15,497 bases of DNA from assembly GCA_934476545.1 (NCBI GenBank), contig CAKSOB010000029.1, positions 1-15,497 on the forward strand. Direction: 5' to 3'. Positions 1 to 5,894 of this stretch are shown here, piece after piece. A program made the position numbers and the translations under genes. Below the pieces are notes generated by a model, which ran no database searches, was not told the origin of the DNA, and saw only the letters and a list, made by a program, of their open reading frames with translations. Position 1 is the stretch's first letter. Each line of letters starts with the position of its first letter. The DNA comes from an uncultured Eubacteriales bacterium (GTDB lineage Bacteria > Bacillota > Clostridia > Oscillospirales > Acutalibacteraceae).

Positions 1-179
1 ATGTAATAGAACAGGGGATGCTCTACATCGAAGTTTTTAAAGTAAACGGGCTTGTAGTCCACAATGGTGGTTTGGATGCCGTTGTCCAGTAAAAATTGCT
101 GAAAAACATAGGTGTGCAGGGGAGATGCAAAGTTCAGCACCTTGGTATGGGCGTTAATGGAAATCAATGCAATCTTCAT
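1..179 (-). CDS. Partial polysaccharide pyruvyl transferase-like protein (N-terminus only)
   Basis: Only the first 59 codons lie in the window; the gene runs off the left edge. The protein starts MKIALISINAHTKVLNF and continues with a LHTYVFQQFL segment and a VDYKPVYF segment. An opening strand, a 'length-of-queue' helix (FQQFLLDNGI) and a strand ending in DYKP is the pattern I associate with the N-terminus of polysaccharide pyruvyl transferase family proteins, which transfer pyruvate ketals to surface glycans. That family call rests on recall of the pattern, not on catalytic residues, which are outside the window. The ATG at 177-179 is chosen because AGGAGGG (187-193 on the minus strand) sits seven bases upstream; an in-frame GTG immediately before it (180-182) is a less likely alternative. 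A good promoter lies at 224-252. It is transcribed divergently from the HD-GYP gene. Confidence 0.6.
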   Translation of the reverse strand, partial: MKIALISINAHTKVLNFASPLHTYVFQQFLLDNGIQTTIVDYKPVYFKNFDVEHPLFYY

Positions 180-223
180 CACAAAACCCTCCTTTTTGGG
201 AAGTTCTCTAAATATACTGTATC

Positions 224-252
224 ATTATAGTAAAAATTTGCCATATCGTCAA
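224..252 (-). promoter_or_regulatory. Sigma-A type promoter of the leftmost minus-strand gene
   Basis: On the minus strand TTGACG (247-252) is followed after exactly 17 bases by a perfect TATAAT (224-229). It lies about 45 bases upstream of the ATG at 179, leaving a short leader that contains AGGAGGG. This is one of the best promoter matches in the window. Confidence 0.8.
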
Positions 253-314
253 GAGAAGGGCGAATCGTGCAAGGATTTTTTCCTCGATTTTACAGGATAT
301 TTATGGTAGAGTAG

Positions 315-343
315 TTGCAATAGCCTCCAAATTAGTATATAAT
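315..343 (+). promoter_or_regulatory. Sigma-A type promoter of the HD-GYP/HPt operon
   Basis: TTGCAA (315-320), a 17-base spacer, then a perfect TATAAT (338-343). Transcription would start near 350, giving a leader of about 100 bases before the ATG at 453. It is back to back with the promoter at 224-252, about 60 bases apart. Confidence 0.75.
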
Positions 344-452
344 TGAAAAAATAATAAACAAAAGTTGGTAACCCTTTCAAAAAATACCAAACTTATAAAG
401 AAACGGGGCAGACCGGGCATTGCGCTGCCGGCTTTTCCGGGAGGATCGGACT
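344..452 (+). other. Structured 5' leader of the HD-GYP gene
   Basis: The leader can fold into three local stems: AAGTTGGTA pairing with TACCAAACTT (one bulged base, roughly 362-398), GGCAG pairing with CTGCC (roughly 407-429), and CCGG-CTTTT-CCGG (roughly 428-440), the last abutting the GGGAGG ribosome site at 439-444. The G+C jumps sharply in the second half compared with the AT-rich first half. I tried to match it to cyclic di-GMP (GEMM), guanidine, fluoride and THF riboswitches and could not, so no ligand is assigned. It may simply be a leader whose last stem limits access to the ribosome site. Confidence 0.35.
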
Positions 453-1874
453 ATGATGTATCATTCTTTTAAAGAAAAACAAGCCATCCTGATAGTAGAC
501 GACTCGGACTTGAACCGAGAGTTGCTTGCGGAAATTTTGTCGGATCAGTATGAGATCATACAAGCGCCCGGCGGCAACGAAGCAGTTTCTCTGTTGGAGA
601 GCGACCCCACCGCCTATGATTTGGTTCTGTTAGACTTGGTGATGCCGGAGATGGACGGCTTTGCGGTATTGGATCATATGCAGCAGCACCACTGGACGGA
701 TACCGTTCCGGTCATTATTATTTCTTCCGAGATGAATCCGGCGATCATCAACCGTACCTTTGAGATGGGTGCTACCGACTACATCAGCCGCCCCTTTGAC
801 GCAGGGATCGTGCGCCATCGGGTGAAGAATACCATCACGCTGTACACCAAGCAGCGGCGCATGGCGTATATGCTGGCGGATCAGATTTACAGCAGAGAAA
901 AGCGCAACCAGATGATGATTTCTATTTTGAGTCACATTGTAGAAAGCCGAAACGGCGAGAGCGGTCTGCACGTTTTGCACATCGGTATCATCACCGAGAT
1001 TTTGCTGCGGAAGCTCTTGGAGCACACCGACCGCTATAACCTGACAAGAGAAGACGTGGAGATGATTGTAACGGCTTCTGCCCTCCATGATGTGGGAAAA
1101 ATCACCATATCGAAAGCGATTCTCAACAAGACCGGCAAGCTGACGCCGGAAGAATACGAAGTGATGAAGTCTCACACCACCGCAGGCGCGGAAATGCTGC
1201 AAGAGGTTGCAAAAACCTACACCGACCCATTGGTGCAGAAAGCTTATGAGATTTGCCGTTGGCACCATGAGCGATACGACGGCAGAGGCTATCCCGACGG
1301 ATTAAAAGGCGAGGCAATTCCCATTGGCGCACAGGTGGTGGCTTTGGCAGACGTATACGATGCCCTGGTCGGTGAGCGGTGCTACAAGAAGTCTTTCCCC
1401 CACGAGGTTGCGGTGCAGATGATTGTCAACGGGGAGTGCGGCGCCTTTAATCCACTGCTGCTGGATATTTTCCTGGAGGTTGGCGCCCAACTGCAAGAAG
1501 CTCTGAAAGCTAACCCGATTGATGCGGAGGAACAGCGGGTGCTACGCCACATGGCAGAGGAGATTGAAACCTTTGAGAGCTTGGATGTGCCAATGAACAT
1601 CCTCCGCCAGTTGGAGCTGGAGCAGGAGGAGATTCACTTCCTCACAGCGCAGCTCCCCGGCATTTGTGTGCGGTATACCCAAAATCCGTCCACCATGGCG
1701 TTCTTGCATCACGACGACAAAAAAGAATTGCTGCCGGTATATGTGGTGGACCCGTATCACAACAAGGAGTTTCAGAAGTCTCCGAACATTGAGGTTTGGA
1801 GATATTCTGAAAAAGGCAAAGGAAACCACATTGGAGCATCCATACTTCAGCAGCATTTATCGAATGCAGCATGA
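453..1874 (+). CDS. Response regulator with HD-GYP domain, C-terminus probably frameshifted
   Basis: A two-component output protein expected to degrade cyclic di-GMP in the cytoplasm (family knowledge). Residues are numbered from the ATG at 453. That start is preferred over an upstream in-frame ATG at 420 because GGGAGG (439-444) precedes it by eight bases. A receiver domain spans about 10-130, with acidic D16/D17 and phospho-acceptor D61 in LLDLVMP. The conserved receiver lysine before proline is arginine here (R113-P114 in ISRPFD). A linker helix leads to an HD-GYP domain at about 160-350 with HD at 212-213, followed by VGK, HHE at 271-273 and DGRGYP at 276-281, all intact. After about residue 370 comes a region that may be PAS-like. 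The frame ends at 1874 after 473 residues, but convincing coding sequence continues in the next frame to 2010 (see the entry at 1801-2010). It is the first gene of an operon with the HPt gene. Confidence 0.88.
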   Translation: MMYHSFKEKQAILIVDDSDLNRELLAEILSDQYEIIQAPGGNEAVSLLESDPTAYDLVLLDLVMPEMDGFAVLDHMQQHHWTDTVPVIIISSEMNPAIINRTFEMGATDYISRPFDAGIVRHRVKNTITLYTKQRRMAYMLADQIYSREKRNQMMISILSHIVESRNGESGLHVLHIGIITEILLRKLLEHTDRYNLTREDVEMIVTASALHDVGKITISKAILNKTGKLTPEEYEVMKSHTTAGAEMLQEVAKTYTDPLVQKAYEICRWHHERYDGRGYPDGLKGEAIPIGAQVVALADVYDALVGERCYKKSFPHEVAVQMIVNGECGAFNPLLLDIFLEVGAQLQEALKANPIDAEEQRVLRHMAEEIETFESLDVPMNILRQLELEQEEIHFLTAQLPGICVRYTQNPSTMAFLHHDDKKELLPVYVVDPYHNKEFQKSPNIEVWRYSEKGKGNHIGASILQQHLSNAA

Positions 1875-2010
1875 AGGCAAACCCTCCACTTTGCAGGTGG
1901 ACGGTCACGCCGTATGGCTCTCCGGCAAGGAGCGGGAGTTCGGCGGCTATATTATTCAGGTTTACCCCGTAGCAGGCGCACAAATGCAGCTTGACGAACG
2001 GTTTTTTTAA
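1801..2010 (+). pseudogene. Displaced C-terminal segment of the HD-GYP regulator (+1 frame)
   Basis: In the frame one base ahead of the HD-GYP gene, the sequence from about 1801 to the TAA at 2008-2010 reads DILKKAKETTLEHPYFSSIY, then continues with IYRMQHEGKP, VDGHAVWLSGK and GGYIIQVYPVAG: a helix followed by amphipathic strands, with no stop. The original frame after W449 (1797-1799) instead gives an unremarkable 24-residue tail. Removing one base near 1795-1800 would join NIEVW to DILKKAKE and give a 518-residue protein ending 38 bases before the HPt gene, a normal operon gap. I infer a one-base insertion, either real (truncating a sensory tail but leaving REC and HD-GYP intact) or a sequencing/assembly error. 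It has no start or ribosome site of its own. Confidence 0.6.
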
Positions 2011-2048
2011 AGAATTTGAGGGAATCATTTTAGGAAGAAGGAAAAGAG

Positions 2049-2417
2049 ATGGAGGATTTAAAAAAATGTTATGAAGCCATGGGCGGCGACTATGACGGCA
2101 CTCTGGCTCGGTTTGCAAACAATGAAGCCCTGATGAAGAAATTTTCTTTGCGGTTTTTGGAAGACCAAAGCTATCAGGAACTTTGCAGGGCAATGGCTGC
2201 TTCCGACCGGGACACAGCCTTCCGTGCCTCCCATACCTTGAAAGGCTTGTGCCTGAATTTGGGTTTCACCCCTTTGGCAAAGGCATCCAGTGAACTGTGC
2301 GAAGCGCTGCGCCCCGGCACTTTTTCGGAGGATGATCTGGCAGAGGTACAGCGGCTCTTTGCTCTGATACATCCGGAGTATGACCGCACCGCATCCGCAT
2401 TGCAGGCGGCACAATAA
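2049..2417 (+). CDS. Stand-alone HPt (histidine phosphotransfer) domain protein
   Basis: A 122-residue, all-helical cytoplasmic protein that should carry a phosphoryl group on a histidine and pass it to or from receiver domains in a phosphorelay. The HPt signature ASHTLKGLC places the phosphorylated histidine at residue 62, with the lysine and glycine of the HxxKG motif at 65-66, and the following helix (NLGFTPLAKASSELCEALR) fits the four-helix bundle. The length is normal for a single-domain HPt. The ATG at 2049 follows AAGG (2038-2041) by seven bases. It lies downstream of the HD-GYP regulator in the same transcription unit and is closed by the terminator at 2425-2460, so the natural partner is the neighbouring receiver domain. 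No histidine kinase is seen in the window, so the phosphate donor must be encoded elsewhere. Confidence 0.88.
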   Translation: MEDLKKCYEAMGGDYDGTLARFANNEALMKKFSLRFLEDQSYQELCRAMAASDRDTAFRASHTLKGLCLNLGFTPLAKASSELCEALRPGTFSEDDLAEVQRLFALIHPEYDRTASALQAAQ

Positions 2418-2424
2418 GAGAGAA

Positions 2425-2460
2425 AGCAGACAGAGAATTTGTTCTGTCTGCTCTTTTTTG
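2425..2460 (+). terminator. Rho-independent terminator after the HPt gene
   Basis: A perfect 10-bp stem, AGCAGACAGA (2425-2434) with TCTGTCTGCT (2443-2452), an 8-base loop, and a T-rich tract at 2452-2459. It starts eight bases after the HPt stop codon. Confidence 0.9.
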
Positions 2461-2478
2461 TTTTTGTTTATTTCATAG

Positions 2479-2511
2479 AAAAAAGAACCCCAGCAGATTG
2501 CTCTGTCGGGG
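2479..2511 (-). terminator. Rho-independent terminator of the trkA-trkH operon
   Basis: Read on the minus strand, CCCCG-a-CAGA, a GCAA tetraloop and TCTG-c-TGGGG form a stem with one internal mismatch (2488-2511), followed by a T-rich run (complement of 2479-2487). It sits 11 bases beyond the trkH stop and faces the plus-strand terminator at 2425-2460, as expected between converging operons. Confidence 0.85.
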
Positions 2512-2522
2512 CATTTTTATCG

Positions 2523-3989
2523 TTATGGATTTAAACTCTTTTTGCGCTTCAATAAGCCGGACCAAGTTCTTGGGTAGAACAATAGCAGCAGCGGGAACAG
2601 CTCCAACCGTCCTGCCAGCATATCGAACATCAAAACGAATTTGCTGAAATCGGAAAACATTCCAAAGTTCTTAGTAGGGCCTACCAACTCCAAGCCGGGA
2701 CCGATGTTGTTGAAGGTTGCTGCCACAGCGGTGAAGTTGGTCAGCAGGTCGTGACCCTCAAAGCTGATGCACACAACAGAGAACGCAAAAATGGCAAGGA
2801 ACGTAATCATGTATACGTTAATGCCACGAACGGTTTCGTTTTCCACCGGCTTGCCGTCCATCTTGATTTTCGTCACGCTCTTGGGGAACAGGTAGGATTT
2901 CAACTCATGATGCACCGTCTTGAGTAAAATCACAAACCGAGATACCTTGATACCGCCGCCGGTACTGCCGGCGCAAGCACCGATGAACATGAGAATCACC
3001 AACACCGTTCGGGCGGTGGCAGGCCAAGTGTCAAAGTCCACGGTGGAGTAACCGGTGGTGGTGATGATGGATGCTACCTGAAAAGCGGAGTCCTTCAGGT
3101 TGGTGCCGAAGTCCCCTACCATGGAGTGAATGTCCCACATGATGATGGCGATGGCTGCGGCAATCACGCCAAAGTATCCCCAGACCTCCTCGGTGCGGAA
3201 GGCTTGCCGCCACTTGCGGAACAGCAATAGGAAGTAGAAGTTGAAGTTTACACCGAATAAAATCATAAAGATGGTGGTGACCCACTGCAAGTAGGGGGAG
3301 TACCCCGCCATGCTGTCATTTTTAATGCCGAAGCCGCCGGTACCTGCGGTGCCAAAGGAGGTGGTTAAGCTGTCGAACAAAGACATTCCGCCGCACAGCA
3401 GCAGGATGATTTGAATCATCGTCATGCCGATGTAAATCAGGTACAGTACTCTGGCGGTATACATCACCTTAGGGCCCAGCTTGCCAACGGAAGGACCGGG
3501 GCTTTCTGCCCGCATCAGGTTCATGTGAGAACCGCCGGTCATTTGAATCACCGCCAGCAGGAACACCAGAACACCCATGCCGCCGATCCAGTGGGTAAAG
3601 CTGCGCCAGAACAGCATACAGTGGGGTAAGGCTTCTACATCACTGAGAACACTGGCGCCGGTGGTGGTGAAGCCGGAAATGGTTTCAAAGAGCGCATCGG
3701 GGAAGTGAGGAATGGCACCGCTGAGGAAGAAGGGCAGACAGCCCGCCAAGCTCAACACGATCCAACCGAGCGCCGTGGCAACGCAGCCCTCTTTCATATA
3801 AAAGACGGTGTTCTTGGGCTTGCGGAAGGAAACCAGATGACCCAACAGCAAGCAGCCCAGCATTACGCCGAGGAACGTCCAACCGGAGGACTCCTGGTAA
3901 ATCAGCGCCACAATGCAGGGCAGCGCCATAAAAGCGCCCTCTAATTTTAGAATCCATCCTAAAATATAAATAATAATTGATCTGTTCAC
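2523..3989 (-). CDS. trkH: TrkH-type potassium uptake channel subunit
   Basis: The membrane pore subunit of a Trk/Ktr potassium uptake system, acting with the TrkA regulator encoded just upstream. The 488 residues are of normal length for TrkH. The four pore-loop/selectivity segments of this superfamily are visible: SGFTTTGAS, FGTAGTGGFG, IITTTGYSTVDF and FNNIGPGLELVG, each with the filter glycine. The conserved CAGSTGGGIKVSRF stretch precedes a cytoplasmic loop, and many hydrophobic segments surround the loops. The start is GTG (3987-3989), with GAGGG seven bases upstream overlapping the trkA stop codon, so the two genes are 10 bases apart and probably translationally coupled. No truncation or missing filter residue is seen. 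TrkH and KtrB are related; the length and the pairing with a double-domain TrkA favour TrkH. Confidence 0.93.
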   Translation of the reverse strand: MNRSIIIYILGWILKLEGAFMALPCIVALIYQESSGWTFLGVMLGCLLLGHLVSFRKPKNTVFYMKEGCVATALGWIVLSLAGCLPFFLSGAIPHFPDALFETISGFTTTGASVLSDVEALPHCMLFWRSFTHWIGGMGVLVFLLAVIQMTGGSHMNLMRAESPGPSVGKLGPKVMYTARVLYLIYIGMTMIQIILLLCGGMSLFDSLTTSFGTAGTGGFGIKNDSMAGYSPYLQWVTTIFMILFGVNFNFYFLLLFRKWRQAFRTEEVWGYFGVIAAAIAIIMWDIHSMVGDFGTNLKDSAFQVASIITTTGYSTVDFDTWPATARTVLVILMFIGACAGSTGGGIKVSRFVILLKTVHHELKSYLFPKSVTKIKMDGKPVENETVRGINVYMITFLAIFAFSVVCISFEGHDLLTNFTAVAATFNNIGPGLELVGPTKNFGMFSDFSKFVLMFDMLAGRLELFPLLLLFYPRTWSGLLKRKKSLNP

Positions 3990-3999
3990 AGCGGCGCCC

Positions 4000-5388
4000 T
4001 CACTTTAAGATTTCCAAAATGTCGGTGAAGCCGGTGTGGGTGGTAACGATAATAACGGAATCGCCTACCCGAATTTCGTCGCTGCCATTTGGGATGATAA
4101 TCTTGTTGTCCCGCTCAATGCAGGCAATCAGCAGGTCGTTCCGCAGAGAAAGCTGCATGAGAGAGGTGTTGGTCACCTTAGAGGGATGCTCAATGAGGAA
4201 CTCGATCACTTCTACCCGATCGTCATACATATGGGTCATGGCTTCGATGTTGCTGTTCATAGAGGCTTTTTTCGTTCGCACATAGCGCACAATGGCTTCG
4301 GTGGTGATGTATTTTGGATACACCACGCTGCCCAAATCCAAGTTGTCAATGACCTCGTGGAAGTTGATGCGGTTGATTTTCGTAACCACCTTTGCATCGG
4401 AAACCTTTTGGGCATATAAGGTCAGCAGAATATTTTCCTCGTCAATGCCTGTCAGTGGAACAAAGGACTCGGCATACTCAATGCCCACTTCCTTCAGCAG
4501 TTCTTCATCATTGCCGTTGCCGTTGATGATAATGGCGTCGGGGAGCAGCTCGCTAAGATATTCGCACTGGGCGCGGTCGGATTCAATCAGCTTTACATCC
4601 ATGCCGTGCTTTGCCATCAGCTTAGCAAGATAGTAGGCGCTTCGGCTGCCGCCTACAATCAAAGCATTGTTCACCCGATGGGTGTGGAAGCCCATGCGGC
4701 GCAGGAACTTTCGTCCCTCCCGCACCGGAGAGATAAAGGAGATCACGTCCCCTGCCTCCAACCGGAAGGCGCCGTTTGGAATGTACACCTTGCCCTCTCG
4801 TTCTACGGCGCAAATCAGCACCGCGCCGGACAGCTCCAAGCTCAGCTCGCTGATAGTTTTGTCTGCCAAGGGGTTGCCCTTGAGCAGTTTAATGCGAACG
4901 ACCTCTGCTAAGCCCCGTGCAAAGGGAATCACCTCCAACGCCGTGGGCATATAGAGAATCCGAGAGATGGCCTTGGCAGTTTCCTTTTCCGGATTGATAA
5001 CCATTGCCAAGCCCAGTTCTCGTTGCAGATAGTCAATGTCTTCGCTGTAATCCGGTGTGCGCACACGGGCAATAACATCGCAGTCGCCTGCCTGCTTGGC
5101 AACCACACAGCACAGCAGGTTCAGCTCGTCGGAGCCGGTGACCGCTACCAGAATGTCGGCGGTTTCCAAGCCTGCCTCCATCTGCACCCGATAGCTGGCG
5201 CCGTTGCCCACCACGCCGAATACATCGTAGCTGTTCATCACTTTGGAAATTTTATCGGGATTTTTGTCAATCACCGAAATGTCATGGCCTTCCTTCACCA
5301 ACCGCTGCACCAGGGTAATGCCCACCTTGCCGCAGCCCACAATGATGATGGAAAGTCCTTTGGTTTGCTTCTTTTTTCGTTCAAACAT
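4000..5388 (-). CDS. trkA: TrkA potassium uptake regulator with two RCK modules
   Basis: A cytoplasmic nucleotide-binding regulator that gates TrkH in response to NAD(H), ATP/ADP or related ligands (family knowledge). Its 462 residues hold two RCK_N/RCK_C pairs. The first Rossmann module opens with SIIIVGCGKVG (GxGxxG at residues 18-23), and its acidic residue lies in VIDKNPDK. The second, from about residue 232, opens with ALIVGGSRSA, where the dinucleotide glycine motif is degenerate, so the first module is the more likely NAD site. TrkA_C-like beta domains lie at about 140-220 and 380-460. It is the first gene of the trkA-trkH operon, with a promoter at 5458-5486. The ribosome site arrangement is odd: AAGGAGG lies 27 bases before the ATG, separated by a small hairpin (see the entry at 5398-5421). 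Confidence 0.93.
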   Translation of the reverse strand: MFERKKKQTKGLSIIIVGCGKVGITLVQRLVKEGHDISVIDKNPDKISKVMNSYDVFGVVGNGASYRVQMEAGLETADILVAVTGSDELNLLCCVVAKQAGDCDVIARVRTPDYSEDIDYLQRELGLAMVINPEKETAKAISRILYMPTALEVIPFARGLAEVVRIKLLKGNPLADKTISELSLELSGAVLICAVEREGKVYIPNGAFRLEAGDVISFISPVREGRKFLRRMGFHTHRVNNALIVGGSRSAYYLAKLMAKHGMDVKLIESDRAQCEYLSELLPDAIIINGNGNDEELLKEVGIEYAESFVPLTGIDEENILLTLYAQKVSDAKVVTKINRINFHEVIDNLDLGSVVYPKYITTEAIVRYVRTKKASMNSNIEAMTHMYDDRVEVIEFLIEHPSKVTNTSLMQLSLRNDLLIACIERDNKIIIPNGSDEIRVGDSVIIVTTHTGFTDILEILK

Positions 5389-5397
5389 GGCAAATTC

Positions 5398-5421
5398 TCT
5401 CTTTGTAAGAAAGAGCCTCCT
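5398..5421 (-). promoter_or_regulatory. Displaced Shine-Dalgarno and small hairpin before trkA
   Basis: On the minus strand the leader reads AAGGAGG, then CTCTTT-CTTAC-AAAGAG, which folds into a 6-bp hairpin, then AGAATTTGCC and the ATG at 5388. Counted linearly, AAGGAGG is far too distant (27 bases) to serve the ATG. If the hairpin forms, the distance shrinks to about ten bases. The alternative is that the weak AGAGAG closer to the start is used. No other in-frame ATG, GTG or TTG follows AAGGAGG at normal spacing. Confidence 0.45.
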
Positions 5422-5457
5422 TCTTGCTTGTCCTAAAGATAAAATAGATTCCTAACC

Positions 5458-5486
5458 ATTATGCCATTTTTTTCACGAAATAGCAA
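5458..5486 (-). promoter_or_regulatory. Promoter of the trkA-trkH operon
   Basis: On the minus strand TTGCTA (5481-5486) is followed after 17 bases by CATAAT (5458-5463). The predicted transcript starts about 60 bases before the trkA ATG, leaving too little room for a ydaO-type cyclic di-AMP riboswitch, which is sometimes found before potassium transporters. Confidence 0.65.
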
Positions 5487-5546
5487 CTGTAATTAGCCTA
5501 GACTAACTATTTTTTTTTGAAAGAAAAGCCGATTTTCTCGCCTTGT

Positions 5547-5578
5547 TTCCCAACGGGAACTGTAGGATACTGGGAAAA
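5547..5578. repeat. Overlapping inverted repeats built on TTCCC/GGGAA
   Basis: Three copies of one pentamer occur within about 30 bases: TTCCC (5548-5552), GGGAA (5556-5560) and GGGAA (5573-5577). The first can pair with either of the others, as a tight 5-bp stem with a 3-base loop or as a 7-bp TTTCCCA/TGGGAAA stem with an 18-base loop. The two GGGAA copies are 17 bases apart. It could be a cluster of operator half-sites or a two-state RNA hairpin; nothing here decides between them. Confidence 0.4.
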
Positions 5579-5688
5579 GAGAGGGGATTTATCAGAAATT
5601 AACTTATGCTAATCTGAAACAAGAATCATTCTTACGATTTATGAAAGTATTTTAAGCATAAAAAAATTATTCGTCATATTGAACAAAA

Positions 5689-5709
5689 TTTATAGTATAT
5701 ATCTATAAA
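5689..5709. repeat. 21-bp operator-like inverted repeat
   Basis: TTTATAG (5689-5695), seven bases, CTATAAA (5703-5709). It ends 21 bases upstream of the -35 element at 5731, a usual place for a regulator site. The sequence is so AT-rich that chance symmetry is possible. Confidence 0.35.
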
Positions 5710-5730
5710 ACATGAATTTTAGGAAAACAC

Positions 5731-5759
5731 TAGACAATGGTTTTTGGAAGGAATATAAT
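5731..5759 (+). promoter_or_regulatory. Promoter of the first surface-protein gene
   Basis: TAGACA (5731-5736, five of six consensus bases), a 17-base spacer, and a perfect TATAAT (5754-5759). The transcript would begin near 5766, about 130 bases before the ATG at 5895. No convincing structure was found in that leader beyond the AAGGAG ribosome site at 5881-5886. Confidence 0.75.
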
Positions 5760-5894
5760 AATGTTGCTTAGAAACCCTCTGTAGAATCAATAAAAGTTTA
5801 GACCTGTTGTTTATCGTATGTGGATGCCTATACCAATCGTAGCACAGAAGATTTCTCAGTAACGAAATAAAAGGTATGCAAAGGAGAATTTATC

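Larger units (their letters stand above)
5487..5730 (+). other. AT-rich divergent intergenic region with several inverted repeats
   Basis: No open frame with a ribosome site was found between the trkA promoter and the promoter of the first surface-protein gene. The interval holds several symmetric elements: TTTCCCA (5547-5553) against TGGGAAA (5572-5578), with a competing TTCCC-AAC-GGGAA (5548-5560); AAGAAT-C-ATTCTT (5622-5634); and TTTATAG-7-CTATAAA (5689-5709). Such clustering suggests regulatory protein sites or a small structured RNA, but I recognise no known operator or RNA family. Confidence 0.4.

Noticed and set aside
112..309. A 65-codon plus-strand open frame at the left end
   Set aside because: It overlaps the start, ribosome site and promoter of the minus-strand gene and shows no ribosome site of its own.
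420..452. An upstream in-frame ATG that would lengthen the HD-GYP regulator by 11 residues
   Set aside because: GGGAGG lies between it and the ATG at 453, and the extra residues (MRCRLFREDRT) are encoded by the structured, ribosome-site-containing leader.
344..452. Cyclic di-GMP (GEMM) riboswitch upstream of the HD-GYP gene
   Set aside because: The conserved GEMM core sequences and tetraloop/receptor layout are not found; only generic stems are visible.
630..1268. A minus-strand open frame opposite the HD-GYP domain
   Set aside because: The plus strand carries intact REC and HD-GYP motifs over the same bases, and the antisense frame has no ribosome site.
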